The translations under genes and the position numbers were made by a program. A stretch of 64,000 nt of DNA from an uncultured Thiothrix sp. (GTDB taxonomy: Bacteria > Pseudomonadota > Gammaproteobacteria > Poriferisulfidales > GCA-002705445), in assembly GCA_902595225.1 (NCBI GenBank), contig CACJPG010000004.1:1-64000 (forward strand). The letters are read 5' to 3'. The notes beneath the pieces were generated by a model. The model saw only the letters and a program-made list of their open reading frames with translations. It searched no databases and had not been told where the DNA came from. Positions 29,633 to 37,255 of this stretch are shown here, one piece after another; within the stretch, counting starts at the first letter, position 1, and every line of letters begins with the position of its first letter.

Positions 29633-30435
29633 TAATTTATTCCAAATAAATTGGTGTAATTTTTGTAAGTTATATCACATATATGATCATAAGATTGATT
29701 TCTGTATTTTGCTACCGTTTTTGCAATCTCTGTTAAGTAAGCTGGTTTATTAAAGCGTTTCATCTCAGATGTAATGTGTGACTCTCTTGAAGATACAAAA
29801 GGAGATAAATATGGAGAATCAGTCTCAATAAGGAGCTTGTCATCGGGTATAATATTGATGAAATCTCTAAGATGCTTCCCTCGTCTATTGTCGCATATCC
29901 ATCCCGTTAAACCTATATAAATACCTAAAGATAAGTAATCTTCTAATGCATTTTTTGTTCCAGTAAAGCAATGCACTACAACCTTCTTACAATCATTAAT
30001 ATTTTCACTTAATATTTTATGCATCTGATGGAAAGCATCTCTTTCATGAACGAATAACGGAAGGCCTGTCTCTTTTGCTAAATCTATGTGTTTTGCAAAT
30101 ACCTCATGTTGGATTTCTGGTGAAGAAAAATTTCGATTAAAATCTAGTCCGCATTCCCCAACAGCTCTAACATTTTCACATTTGATCAATTTTTGTAGTT
30201 CTGCGTAACTATTCTCATCCCACTCTTTAGCGTTATGGGGATGATAGCCAGCTGTTGAATAAAAATTGTATCTTTGTGCAAGTCTTTGACATTTCTTGCT
30301 AGATTTTAAGTCATTCCCAACTAAAACCATTTTGGTGATGTTTTTTTGATTGGCCTCTTCAATAATGGAGTCTTCATTACCAGAAAAAACCTCGTCTGTA
30401 AGATTTACACAAATATCAACTAAATTTTTGCTCAT
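29632..30435 (-). CDS. tatD: TatD-family metal-dependent deoxyribonuclease
   Basis: TIM-barrel hydrolase of 267 residues. Metal-site segments are visible, including VGECGLDFNRNFS near 92, LPLFVHERDAFHQ near 124, VVHCFTGTKNAL near 151, and LLIETDSPYLSP near 200. The first motif is DICVNLTDEVF rather than the usual DSHCHLD, which is common in the TatD (versus YcfH) branch. E. coli TatD is a 3'-5' exonuclease. It overlaps trhO by four bases. Confidence 0.9.
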   Translation of the reverse strand: MSKNLVDICVNLTDEVFSGNEDSIIEEANQKNITKMVLVGNDLKSSKKCQRLAQRYNFYSTAGYHPHNAKEWDENSYAELQKLIKCENVRAVGECGLDFNRNFSSPEIQHEVFAKHIDLAKETGLPLFVHERDAFHQMHKILSENINDCKKVVVHCFTGTKNALEDYLSLGIYIGLTGWICDNRRGKHLRDFINIIPDDKLLIETDSPYLSPFVSSRESHITSEMKRFNKPAYLTEIAKTVAKYRNQSYDHICDITYKNYTNLFGIN

Positions 30436-31232
30436 AAAATTTTGCTACAGTCACAATATGTTCTGTCAATTGAATTAATTACAACTTGGCAGTTCGGGCA
30501 CAAATTTTTATACGTAGGGTTTAATTCTTTATCTATCGTAATTCGATCATCAAATACAAAACATTCTCCATCCCAATGTTTACCATCTGTTTCAATTAAA
30601 TAATTAATAATACCGCCCTTTAATTGTCTAAAGGAGTTAATACCATTTTCAACTAGATAACCTTGTGCTTTTTCACATCGAATTCCGCCAGTACAAAACA
30701 TAACGACTTCCCCGTTGATATTTTTTAGCTCATCAGATTTGTTAGCAAAATCTTCAAATTTTAAAATATTCAAATTTTTTGCATTTTTGAAAGTACCTAT
30801 ATTAATTTCATAATTATTTCTTGTGTCTAACAAATAAATTTCTTTTCCGTCATCGAGTATTTTCTGTAATTCCTTTGGCTCAATATAATTTTTTTTAATT
30901 TGCCCTATGTTTTTAATATTTTTCTTAATACTTATTATTTCAGGCTTAATCTTTATTTTTAATTTCTTGAAAGGTGGTTTGTCTGAATATGTGTGTTTAA
31001 AGTGAATGCCTGAGAGTATTTTGTGATTTTCAAAGAATCTTTCTATATCGCTAATTTTATCTTTAGGTCCTGCCAAATTGATATTAACCCCCTCTTTTGC
31101 TAAGTAAATTGTCCCGAGGACTTTACTGTCGTCACAGACTTTACTAATTTCTTTAAAGACTTCGTTAGGAGAGTCAATATCTACAAACTTGTAACCTGTA
31201 GAATTTAGACATAGCTGCTTTCTTTTGCTCAT
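30432..31232 (-). CDS. trhO: tRNA uridine(34) hydroxylase, rhodanese-like
   Basis: TrhO (YceA) forms 5-hydroxyuridine at tRNA position 34 using oxygen. It has an N-terminal acylphosphatase-like domain (GTIYLAKEGVNINLAGP near 40) and a rhodanese domain with the active cysteine in MFCTGGIRCEKA near 180. A C-terminal cysteine cluster (CPNCQVVI, then CDC) is probably a zinc site. I take ATG 31232, which overlaps the fabA stop (TGATG), rather than TTG 31235. It has 266 residues. Confidence 0.9.
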   Translation of the reverse strand: MSKRKQLCLNSTGYKFVDIDSPNEVFKEISKVCDDSKVLGTIYLAKEGVNINLAGPKDKISDIERFFENHKILSGIHFKHTYSDKPPFKKLKIKIKPEIISIKKNIKNIGQIKKNYIEPKELQKILDDGKEIYLLDTRNNYEINIGTFKNAKNLNILKFEDFANKSDELKNINGEVVMFCTGGIRCEKAQGYLVENGINSFRQLKGGIINYLIETDGKHWDGECFVFDDRITIDKELNPTYKNLCPNCQVVINSIDRTYCDCSKIL

Positions 31233-31750
31233 CAAAAACCTTCTGTAGAGGTAAATAGACCAACTCTTAAGTCTTTTGCCATATATATTTCTCTGCCGTC
31301 GACAGACACAATACCATCCCCAATACCCATGATAAGCTTTCTAGTGATTAATCTTTTAATATTGATTTTATATGTAACCTTTTTAGCAGTTGGAAGAATT
31401 TGGCCAGTAAACTTTACCTCTCCAACTCCTAAAGCTCTTCCTTTACCTGGATATTGTGACCAGCCTAAGTAAAAACCAACAAGCTGCCACATAGCATCTA
31501 GGCCAAGGCAACCTGGCATAACTGGATCGTTTATAAAATGACAATCAAAGAACCATAAATCCGGCTTTATTTCTAATGATGCGTCAATATAGCCCTTATC
31601 ATATTCACCGCCTGATGAACTAATTTTTGAAATCGTATCAAACATCAGCATGCCAGTATTTGGTAATTGAGCATTTCCCTCGCCAAACATATTCCCTTTT
31701 GCGCACTCCAAAAGTTCCTCGTGCTTATAAGAGTTTTTTTGTTCTATCAT
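31232..31750 (-). CDS. fabA: 3-hydroxydecanoyl-ACP dehydratase/isomerase
   Basis: Introduces the cis double bond of unsaturated fatty acids at the ten-carbon stage. A hot-dog fold protein of 172 residues (E. coli 172) with the catalytic H71 in [19 protein letters not shown] and D85 of the same segment. No fabB is adjacent, though fabA and fabB are often paired. The last base of the merR-like stop is the first base of this start. Confidence 0.96.
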   Translation of the reverse strand: MIEQKNSYKHEELLECAKGNMFGEGNAQLPNTGMLMFDTISKISSSGGEYDKGYIDASLEIKPDLWFFDCHFINDPVMPGCLGLDAMWQLVGFYLGWSQYPGKGRALGVGEVKFTGQILPTAKKVTYKINIKRLITRKLIMGIGDGIVSVDGREIYMAKDLRVGLFTSTEGF

Positions 31751-32721
31751 TAAGTTTGCTCCGGTTGCGCGTGCAGTATGACAGGTTTAAATTCGGTTAA
31801 TACCTTTATTCTATCTAAAGCCAACCTCAATTCTCCAATATTATTCACCGATGTAAAGCCAGTCTCTTTTATAACATCTTGATATGATGATGTAGTATCT
31901 CCAAATATTAAAATTTCATCGTCTTTTATAAGGCTTCTAATTTTCCTTAACTCATTAGGTAAAAACTGCTGATTACCATTAGGGTCAACGACTACCATAA
32001 GTAAGTTACATCTTCCTTGCTCATAACTAAATAAAACTTCATCTGCTGAAGTTGATGTGCCGACATAAATTGGCATCCAATCAGAATCTTCGCAAACCAG
32101 GCATAATCTTAACATACTTAAATTATCATTATGTGAAATTGGAGAGATTATTAATACTTTGTTGCTAAGAGGTTTTTTATTTTTACTTGAGTTAATAAGT
32201 AAAAAGGATTGCATAAGCTCTACAACAAATTTTTCCTGTGATTGACGAAAAGATCCAAGTCTGCACTCATCTCTAACGTGCTGAATTAAAGGTGCAAATA
32301 AATCTTCAAGTAAAAATACTGGACCAAGCTCTTGGTAAGCTACTTCGAATAACTGAATTAATTTAGATGCATCCAATTCTCTAATTGCTTCAATCGAACC
32401 ATCGAAATGTTCCATTACTGAACCAGTACTTGGTCTATTTGCAAGAGAAGCTTTCCCAACTGTTGCGGATTCATCAGATTCTATTAAGTCTTCTAAATTT
32501 TGAATATTTAATTTTGCAATATCACCAATTCTTCTACCCCCACTTATTATTCTTTGGAGAAGCATTAGTTTTTTTACGTCATTATCTGAATATAATCTTC
32601 TCCCATTCGAACTCCTGATTGGTTTGACTGCTTTATAACGTCTCTCCCAAGCTCGAATAACATCCGTACTTAACCCAGTCCTACGCGATACTATTTGTAT
32701 AGGATGTTTTGTTTCACTCAT
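31750..32721 (-). CDS. MerR-like regulator with a degenerate B12-binding fold
   Basis: A 323-residue regulator built like the CarH/LitR photoreceptors: MerR helix-turn-helix (8-75: [19 protein letters not shown], then [14 protein letters not shown]), a four-helix cap (about 100-180) and a Rossmann-like domain (about 185-310). The cobalamin determinants are lost: the cap Trp is Cys (DECRLGSF), the EH pair is EK (QSQEKF), and the E-x-H-x-x-G loop reads as HNDNLS. So B12 and light sensing are unlikely; another ligand or none is inferred. It is divergent from the alkB-like gene across a repeat-rich 270-base gap, so it may control that gene. Downstream lies fabA. Confidence 0.8.
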   Translation of the reverse strand: MSETKHPIQIVSRRTGLSTDVIRAWERRYKAVKPIRSSNGRRLYSDNDVKKLMLLQRIISGGRRIGDIAKLNIQNLEDLIESDESATVGKASLANRPSTGSVMEHFDGSIEAIRELDASKLIQLFEVAYQELGPVFLLEDLFAPLIQHVRDECRLGSFRQSQEKFVVELMQSFLLINSSKNKKPLSNKVLIISPISHNDNLSMLRLCLVCEDSDWMPIYVGTSTSADEVLFSYEQGRCNLLMVVVDPNGNQQFLPNELRKIRSLIKDDEILIFGDTTSSYQDVIKETGFTSVNNIGELRLALDRIKVLTEFKPVILHAQPEQT

Positions 32722-32810
32722 TTATAATTCCTTTGTATAATAAGCTTTGTAGGGCATTTGATATTTAAAACAGAAGAGTGTACATAACATAAACAATCTG
32801 ATAATGTCTT

Positions 32811-32902
32811 TTGTTATATATTTGTCAAACATATTGTCAACCTTTTGTTATAGATAATAGTTTGATTATACATATCTGTAAAGCTATTGTCCATAACAAT
32901 AG
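32811..32902. promoter_or_regulatory. Candidate operator array between the merR-like and alkB-like genes
   Basis: Three copies of TTGTTAT occur: 32811-32817 and 32845-32851 on the plus strand (34 bases apart) and 32893-32899 on the minus strand. The last is part of an exact inverted repeat, CTATTGT-CCATA-ACAATAG (32884-32902). TTGTCAA is repeated directly at 32822-32828 and 32834-32840. The inverted repeat ends 45 bases before the alkB-like -10. MerR proteins bind inverted repeats, so the divergent regulator is the natural candidate, but binding is inferred only. Confidence 0.5.
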
Positions 32903-32944
32903 GTAAATAAAAATGCAAAAAAGTATTTCCTTTCTTTATGGGTT

Positions 32945-32984
32945 TGCTATACTAATTCGGTACTTTTCATTCATTCTGTAAGGA
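32945..32984 (+). promoter_or_regulatory. Extended -10 promoter and strong ribosome-binding site of the alkB-like gene
   Basis: TGCTATACT at 32945-32953 is an extended -10 (TGn-TATACT); the -35 region is weak. AAGGAGG at 32980-32986 is a near-perfect anti-Shine-Dalgarno match five bases before ATG 32992. A promoter that does not depend on its -35 and such a ribosome-binding site fit high, possibly activator-dependent, expression. Confidence 0.5.
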
Positions 32985-32991
32985 GGACGTA

Positions 32992-34143
32992 ATGAAAAAA
33001 TTTTTAATAAACGCTAGATACTATCTGGCACCACTTTTGATCTTTGCATCGCTATTTGGTGTGATCGCTGGTGGACCATGGGTATGGACAGGTGTATTTT
33101 TACTTGGTGTAGGTATCATCGTTGATACTATCACTCCTGCTCAAACTATGGGTGCTGGATTTGATGAAGACGGTGACACAAATGGAAACCCAACATTGTT
33201 AAACATAACAATGTACGCAATGTTAGCTGTATTCGTAATGATACAAATAGCAATCGCTTGGAGAATCTTCCAATACGTAAATGGTATTGAATACACAGGT
33301 GCAACTGCATCATTCTTAGGAATGACATATTACACCGGTATAACAGGAGCACAATTAGTAGGTGCTGTTGTTTCTTCAGGTATATTTGCTGGTATCGGAA
33401 TTATCTATGGCCACGAACTAGCTCATACAAAGGGGTTCAGTTTCTTGATTGCTAGATGGATGATGGCATTAAGTGGATCAGCACATTTCTGTTACGCGCA
33501 CGTATACAACCATCACTTAGAGTTAGGATGTGAAAACGATCCTGCAACAGCTCCAAGAGGAAGAAGTATATATGCACATTTACCTAAGTCACACTTTGGA
33601 CAAAGTAAGTTCCTTTACACAATGGAAAAACAACGTCTAAAAAGATTAGGTGTACCTTTCCTATCATGGCAAAACAGATGGATTAGAGGTTATGCAATGT
33701 CATTACCGACAATCGCGTTATTCTGGTACGCAGGTGCATGGACAGGTATCGCATGTATGGCACTAATCTGGTTAATCTCTAACTTTGAGTTAGAAGCATT
33801 AAACTACTTAGAGCACTACGGCTTAATCAGAGAAACTGGTTCGCCAATCGACTACAGACACAGCTGGGATAATTCAACATTATTCACAAGCTGGTTCTTT
33901 ATTGAAATTGGTAGACAAGCAGATCATCACGACCGAGGTGAAACACACTTCTGGGAGTTAGATGAAGTGGGAGCGCCAAACTGTGGTAATGGTTACTTTA
34001 CATTATTCGCAATGGCTTTAATTCCACCTTTATTCCACAAATACATGAACGAGCAATTAGCTAAGTGGGACGAAGAAGAAGCTTCAGAAGGCGAACTAAA
34101 AATTGCTAGTGAAATGAATAAAATCGCTGGTTACACTGGTTAA
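32992..34143 (+). CDS. AlkB-like membrane di-iron monooxygenase
   Basis: A 383-residue integral membrane protein of the AlkB/XylM/fatty-acid-desaturase superfamily. His boxes: A, GHELAHTKG (H141, H145); B, HVYNHHLELG followed by NDPATAPRG (H170, H174, H175); the HYG motif NYLEHYGLIR (H275); C, GRQADHHDRGETHFWEL (H312, H313). AlkB has HELGHK, EHNRGHH, LEHYG and HSDHH at these places, so iron binding is preserved while box B lacks the EHNRGHH form. About six membrane segments. No rubredoxin or rubredoxin reductase is nearby. The gene has a strong ribosome-binding site, a strong terminator and a single-gene transcription unit. The substrate (alkane, fatty acid or other) cannot be told. Confidence 0.85.
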   Translation: MKKFLINARYYLAPLLIFASLFGVIAGGPWVWTGVFLLGVGIIVDTITPAQTMGAGFDEDGDTNGNPTLLNITMYAMLAVFVMIQIAIAWRIFQYVNGIEYTGATASFLGMTYYTGITGAQLVGAVVSSGIFAGIGIIYGHELAHTKGFSFLIARWMMALSGSAHFCYAHVYNHHLELGCENDPATAPRGRSIYAHLPKSHFGQSKFLYTMEKQRLKRLGVPFLSWQNRWIRGYAMSLPTIALFWYAGAWTGIACMALIWLISNFELEALNYLEHYGLIRETGSPIDYRHSWDNSTLFTSWFFIEIGRQADHHDRGETHFWELDEVGAPNCGNGYFTLFAMALIPPLFHKYMNEQLAKWDEEEASEGELKIASEMNKIAGYTG

Positions 34144-34169
34144 CCTTTAAAGTTAGTTAGTAATATTAA

Positions 34170-34199
34170 AAACGCCCCCTAAAAAGGGCGTTTTTTTTA
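34170..34199 (+). terminator. Rho-independent terminator after the alkB-like gene
   Basis: Stem AACGCCC (34171-34177) and GGGCGTT (34186-34192) close a loop of eight, followed by an uninterrupted T run to 34198. It lies 27 bases after the stop codon and is one of the clearest terminators in the window. Confidence 0.92.
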
Positions 34200-34261
34200 T
34201 GAAATAATATATAATAGGAAATAACATATAATAGAAAAGTGTTTAAACAGGGATATTAATT

Positions 34262-35215
34262 ATGCTTAAAAGTCTGAGTGGTCCAAAAAAATTCATATAC
34301 ATTATAATATTCATGGCAGTTGTCTTTTCTGCGGTCTCCGCATATAACAAAGAGCCTTATACCGAGGGTATCTTCTGGCAAGTAAGTAAAGATGGTGAGG
34401 TGCTTGGTCATATTTATGGAACTATCCATATGAATGACGAGAAAGTAACAAGAATCAATAAAGAAGTGATGGAAATTTTTGACAATTCTGTTGGATATTC
34501 AATTGAAGCCTTTCCAAGCAGTCACCTATGGAATCCTTATCATGGTTTTGAAAATATTAAACAAAGAATGATGTTTAGTGATGGAAAAACTTTAGCAGAT
34601 GTTGCGGGTGAAAAAACTGCCCAAGATGTCTTTCAAATATTGACGAAGAATGGTGTCAGCGAAAAATACGCAACAAAAATAAAGCCCTGGGCTGCAATGT
34701 TTAGCATCTCTGCAAAGTCAAAACATACTGGACCAATTGTTGACCATAAGCTTCTTGATTTAGCAAGTATCCAAGAAAAGGAGATTTATCAAATTGAGTC
34801 GCCTGAAGAGCTTCTTGCTGCTTTTTATGCAATGCCAATGGACTCGCAGGTTGCCTTATTAAAATCAAAAATAAAACATTTTCCAGACATTCAGGAAACA
34901 TTAGATGATATGGTTGTGGCTTATTTAAATGAAGATCTCCAGGCACTGATGGAGGCAAGCACTAATTTTGTTGATAAAAATAATAGCGTAATGAATAAGC
35001 ACTTAGAAATTTATCTAAAGCATTCTGTTTACAATAGAAACCATGTCATGGCGCATTATATGCTACTGCCTTTTTTATATGGATTAGATAGATATAAAGG
35101 ACAAGGTGGGACATTTGTGTGTATTGGTGCACTCCACTTATTAGGTGAAAAAGGTGTCTTATATCTATTAGAGAATCAATATGGGTTTGATATAAAAAGG
35201 ATAAAGATTAAATAA
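34262..35215 (+). CDS. TraB/GumN-family protein, membrane-anchored or exported
   Basis: A 317-residue protein with an N-terminal hydrophobic segment (about 10-27) that may be an uncleaved anchor or a signal. The TraB/GumN signature is a pair of G-x-x-H motifs: LGHIYGTIHMND near residue 52 and FVCIGALHLLGEKG near 293. These correspond to the metal-binding motifs of TIKI-type proteases. Bacterial members are mostly uncharacterised; a periplasmic metalloprotease role is inferred. It is transcribed alone, after the alkB-like terminator. Confidence 0.82.
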   Translation: MLKSLSGPKKFIYIIIFMAVVFSAVSAYNKEPYTEGIFWQVSKDGEVLGHIYGTIHMNDEKVTRINKEVMEIFDNSVGYSIEAFPSSHLWNPYHGFENIKQRMMFSDGKTLADVAGEKTAQDVFQILTKNGVSEKYATKIKPWAAMFSISAKSKHTGPIVDHKLLDLASIQEKEIYQIESPEELLAAFYAMPMDSQVALLKSKIKHFPDIQETLDDMVVAYLNEDLQALMEASTNFVDKNNSVMNKHLEIYLKHSVYNRNHVMAHYMLLPFLYGLDRYKGQGGTFVCIGALHLLGEKGVLYLLENQYGFDIKRIKIK

Positions 35216-35228
35216 AAATTTTTTTTTA

Positions 35229-35975
35229 TTATACTTTTTGATTTTCTTTTACATTCAATAAATCAATTAAAATTGCAATTATCAAGTTTAAAATAGTCAA
35301 TTTTCCAATAAAAACATAACTTAAAATGTATATCCAGGATAACGAATGATGCTCCATTAAAGGATAAAGGAAATAAGTAATCGTATCATTTGCTAAAAGT
35401 ATCGCTATAAGGCTTAAAACTGCGCTTCCAAGGTTTCCCCATTGAGGAGGAAGTGTTTCTCCATAAAGCACAATACCAATTATTGCATAAACATATGTCA
35501 GGATAATAATAATGCCAAAAACGTATATAATTTTTATTCCTGTGTTAACGATTACACTAAAGTTTGTGATTGCAATTTTAGGAACATATTTAGTGATTTG
35601 TGGTTGAGATAAAATCCTAAATAGTCTTAAAACTAAAAGATTTGATATGAAAGTTATAGGCAAAAAAGATATAACTATTACTATTGCGTCTATATAAATT
35701 CCAACATATGAGAATTTATCTCCAACTATAGATCTACTATCCCAAACACTGTGACCAAAATACCTTATAATTATTTCAAAAAGAAAATAAAATGAGCAAA
35801 TTAATTTTATTATGTAAGCATATTCACTGAAAAAAGAATCGTCTGGAACAACAGACATTGCAATAACAATGGACACAAACACGATCAAACCAAGAGAAAA
35901 TAACTGAAAAGTTAAGCTGTTATTAACCTTTGTGCAAAAATTATAAAAACGTGACTCTAAGTCTATTTTTGGCAT
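35229..35975 (-). CDS. Six-helix ion channel subunit (voltage-gated-like)
   Basis: A 248-residue ion-transport-family protein. Six hydrophobic helices are visible; the fourth (ISNLLVLRLFRILSQPQITKYV) has only two or three spaced arginines, so voltage sensing would be weak. The S5-S6 loop WGNLGSAVLSLIAILLAND aligns with the pore helix of bacterial NavCh channels (their WFGSLGASMYTLFQVMTLESW). The usual LESW selectivity filter is replaced by LANDT, lacking the glutamate. The C-terminus is short. Probably a homotetrameric cation channel; ion preference is unknown. It converges with the TraB-like gene, separated by a T-rich gap. Confidence 0.75.
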   Translation of the reverse strand: MPKIDLESRFYNFCTKVNNSLTFQLFSLGLIVFVSIVIAMSVVPDDSFFSEYAYIIKLICSFYFLFEIIIRYFGHSVWDSRSIVGDKFSYVGIYIDAIVIVISFLPITFISNLLVLRLFRILSQPQITKYVPKIAITNFSVIVNTGIKIIYVFGIIIILTYVYAIIGIVLYGETLPPQWGNLGSAVLSLIAILLANDTITYFLYPLMEHHSLSWIYILSYVFIGKLTILNLIIAILIDLLNVKENQKV

Positions 35976-36073
35976 CAGAATAGCCTTCTTTCTTTAATTT
36001 TATAAAAACTTACAAAAAAAAGCAGTCCTTTGCCAAGGGGATCATCTGATCATCTAGGAGTCAGATCAAAATC

Positions 36074-37237
36074 CTACCAGCTCAAAGCCCCACCAGTTTG
36101 ATATTCAGTAACTCTAGTCTCAAAAAAGTTCTTTTCTTTCTTAAGATCTAAGACTTCAGACATCCAAGGGAATGGATTTTGAGCATTTTTAAATTCTTCA
36201 GGCAAACCAATTTGGGTTAATCTTCTATTTGCTATGTATTTCAAATATTCTTCAAACGTTGGTGCAGTTAGGCCTAAGATTCCTCTAGGCATAGTGTCAT
36301 AAGCATATTTAGTTTCTAGCTCTACTCCCTCAAGGATTAATTTAACCATATCTTTTTTAAAATCATCGTTCCATAAATGAGGGTTTTCTAGCTTTATTTG
36401 GTTAATTACATCGATACCAAAGTTCATATGCATAGACTCATCTCTTAAAATGTACTGGAATTGCTCTGCAACCCCTGTCATTTTATTTCTTCTACCCATA
36501 GAAAGAATCTGAGTAAAGCCAACATAGAAAAATATTCCTTCAAAAACCACATAAAAAGCAATTAAGTCTCTTAGCAGTCTTTGGTCATTTTCTTTTGTTC
36601 CTGTTTTGAAGTTTATGTCTCCAAGGCTTTGTGTATATGGCAAAGCCCATTGTGCTTTTGTAGCAACAGAGGGAATTTCACGGTACATATTAAATAATCT
36701 GCTTTCATCCATGCCAAGAGATTCAATGCAATATTGATATGCATGTGTGTGAATTGCTTCCTCAAAAGCTTGTCTCAGCAAATATTGTCTACACTCAGGA
36801 TTAGTAATATGTTTATAAACTGCAAGAACTAAGTTATTTGCAACTAAAGAATCAGCGGTTGAAAAGAAACCTAAATTTCTCTCAATCACCATTCTTTCGT
36901 CATCAGTCAAACCATCTTCGCTCTTCCAAAGAGCAATATCTGCTGTCATATTTACTTCTTGGGGCATCCAATGATTATTACATGCTGACAAATACTTACT
37001 CCAAGCCCAATCGTACTTGAAAGGAACTAGTTGATTTAAGTCTGCCCTACAATTTATGATCTTCTTGTCATCAACTTGAATTCTTCCTGCGCCAGTTTCA
37101 ATATCTTCAAAACCAGTTAGTCCTGCTTCTTGAGGATCATCAGCGGTGATTGCTGTTTGTTCAGGCTCTCTTTTAACTTCTTCCTTTTTAATTGGTTCTA
37201 GCGTCTGCGCTATTGGGTCGTCCCATATTGATGACAT
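36074..37237 (-). CDS. nrdB: Class Ia ribonucleotide reductase, beta (radical) subunit
   Basis: Holds the di-iron tyrosyl-radical cofactor that starts nucleotide reduction in NrdA. Iron ligands and the radical tyrosine are in [17 protein letters not shown] (near 163-179, E-x2-H-x3-Y) and [15 protein letters not shown] (near 266). The N-terminus (about 1-60) is a charged leader before the helical core. The C-terminus ends [15 protein letters not shown], the kind of tail that docks to NrdA. It has 387 residues, 18 bases downstream of nrdA, controlled from the nrdA promoter. Confidence 0.96.
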   Translation of the reverse strand: MSSIWDDPIAQTLEPIKKEEVKREPEQTAITADDPQEAGLTGFEDIETGAGRIQVDDKKIINCRADLNQLVPFKYDWAWSKYLSACNNHWMPQEVNMTADIALWKSEDGLTDDERMVIERNLGFFSTADSLVANNLVLAVYKHITNPECRQYLLRQAFEEAIHTHAYQYCIESLGMDESRLFNMYREIPSVATKAQWALPYTQSLGDINFKTGTKENDQRLLRDLIAFYVVFEGIFFYVGFTQILSMGRRNKMTGVAEQFQYILRDESMHMNFGIDVINQIKLENPHLWNDDFKKDMVKLILEGVELETKYAYDTMPRGILGLTAPTFEEYLKYIANRRLTQIGLPEEFKNAQNPFPWMSEVLDLKKEKNFFETRVTEYQTGGALSW

Positions 37238-37255
37238 AATATTTACTCCTAAAAA

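Noticed and set aside
36000..36073. Rho-independent terminator after nrdB
   Set aside because: There is a T run (minus strand) after CCTT-GGCA-AAGG and a tandem GATCATCT, but the stem is only four pairs, so I do not call it with confidence.
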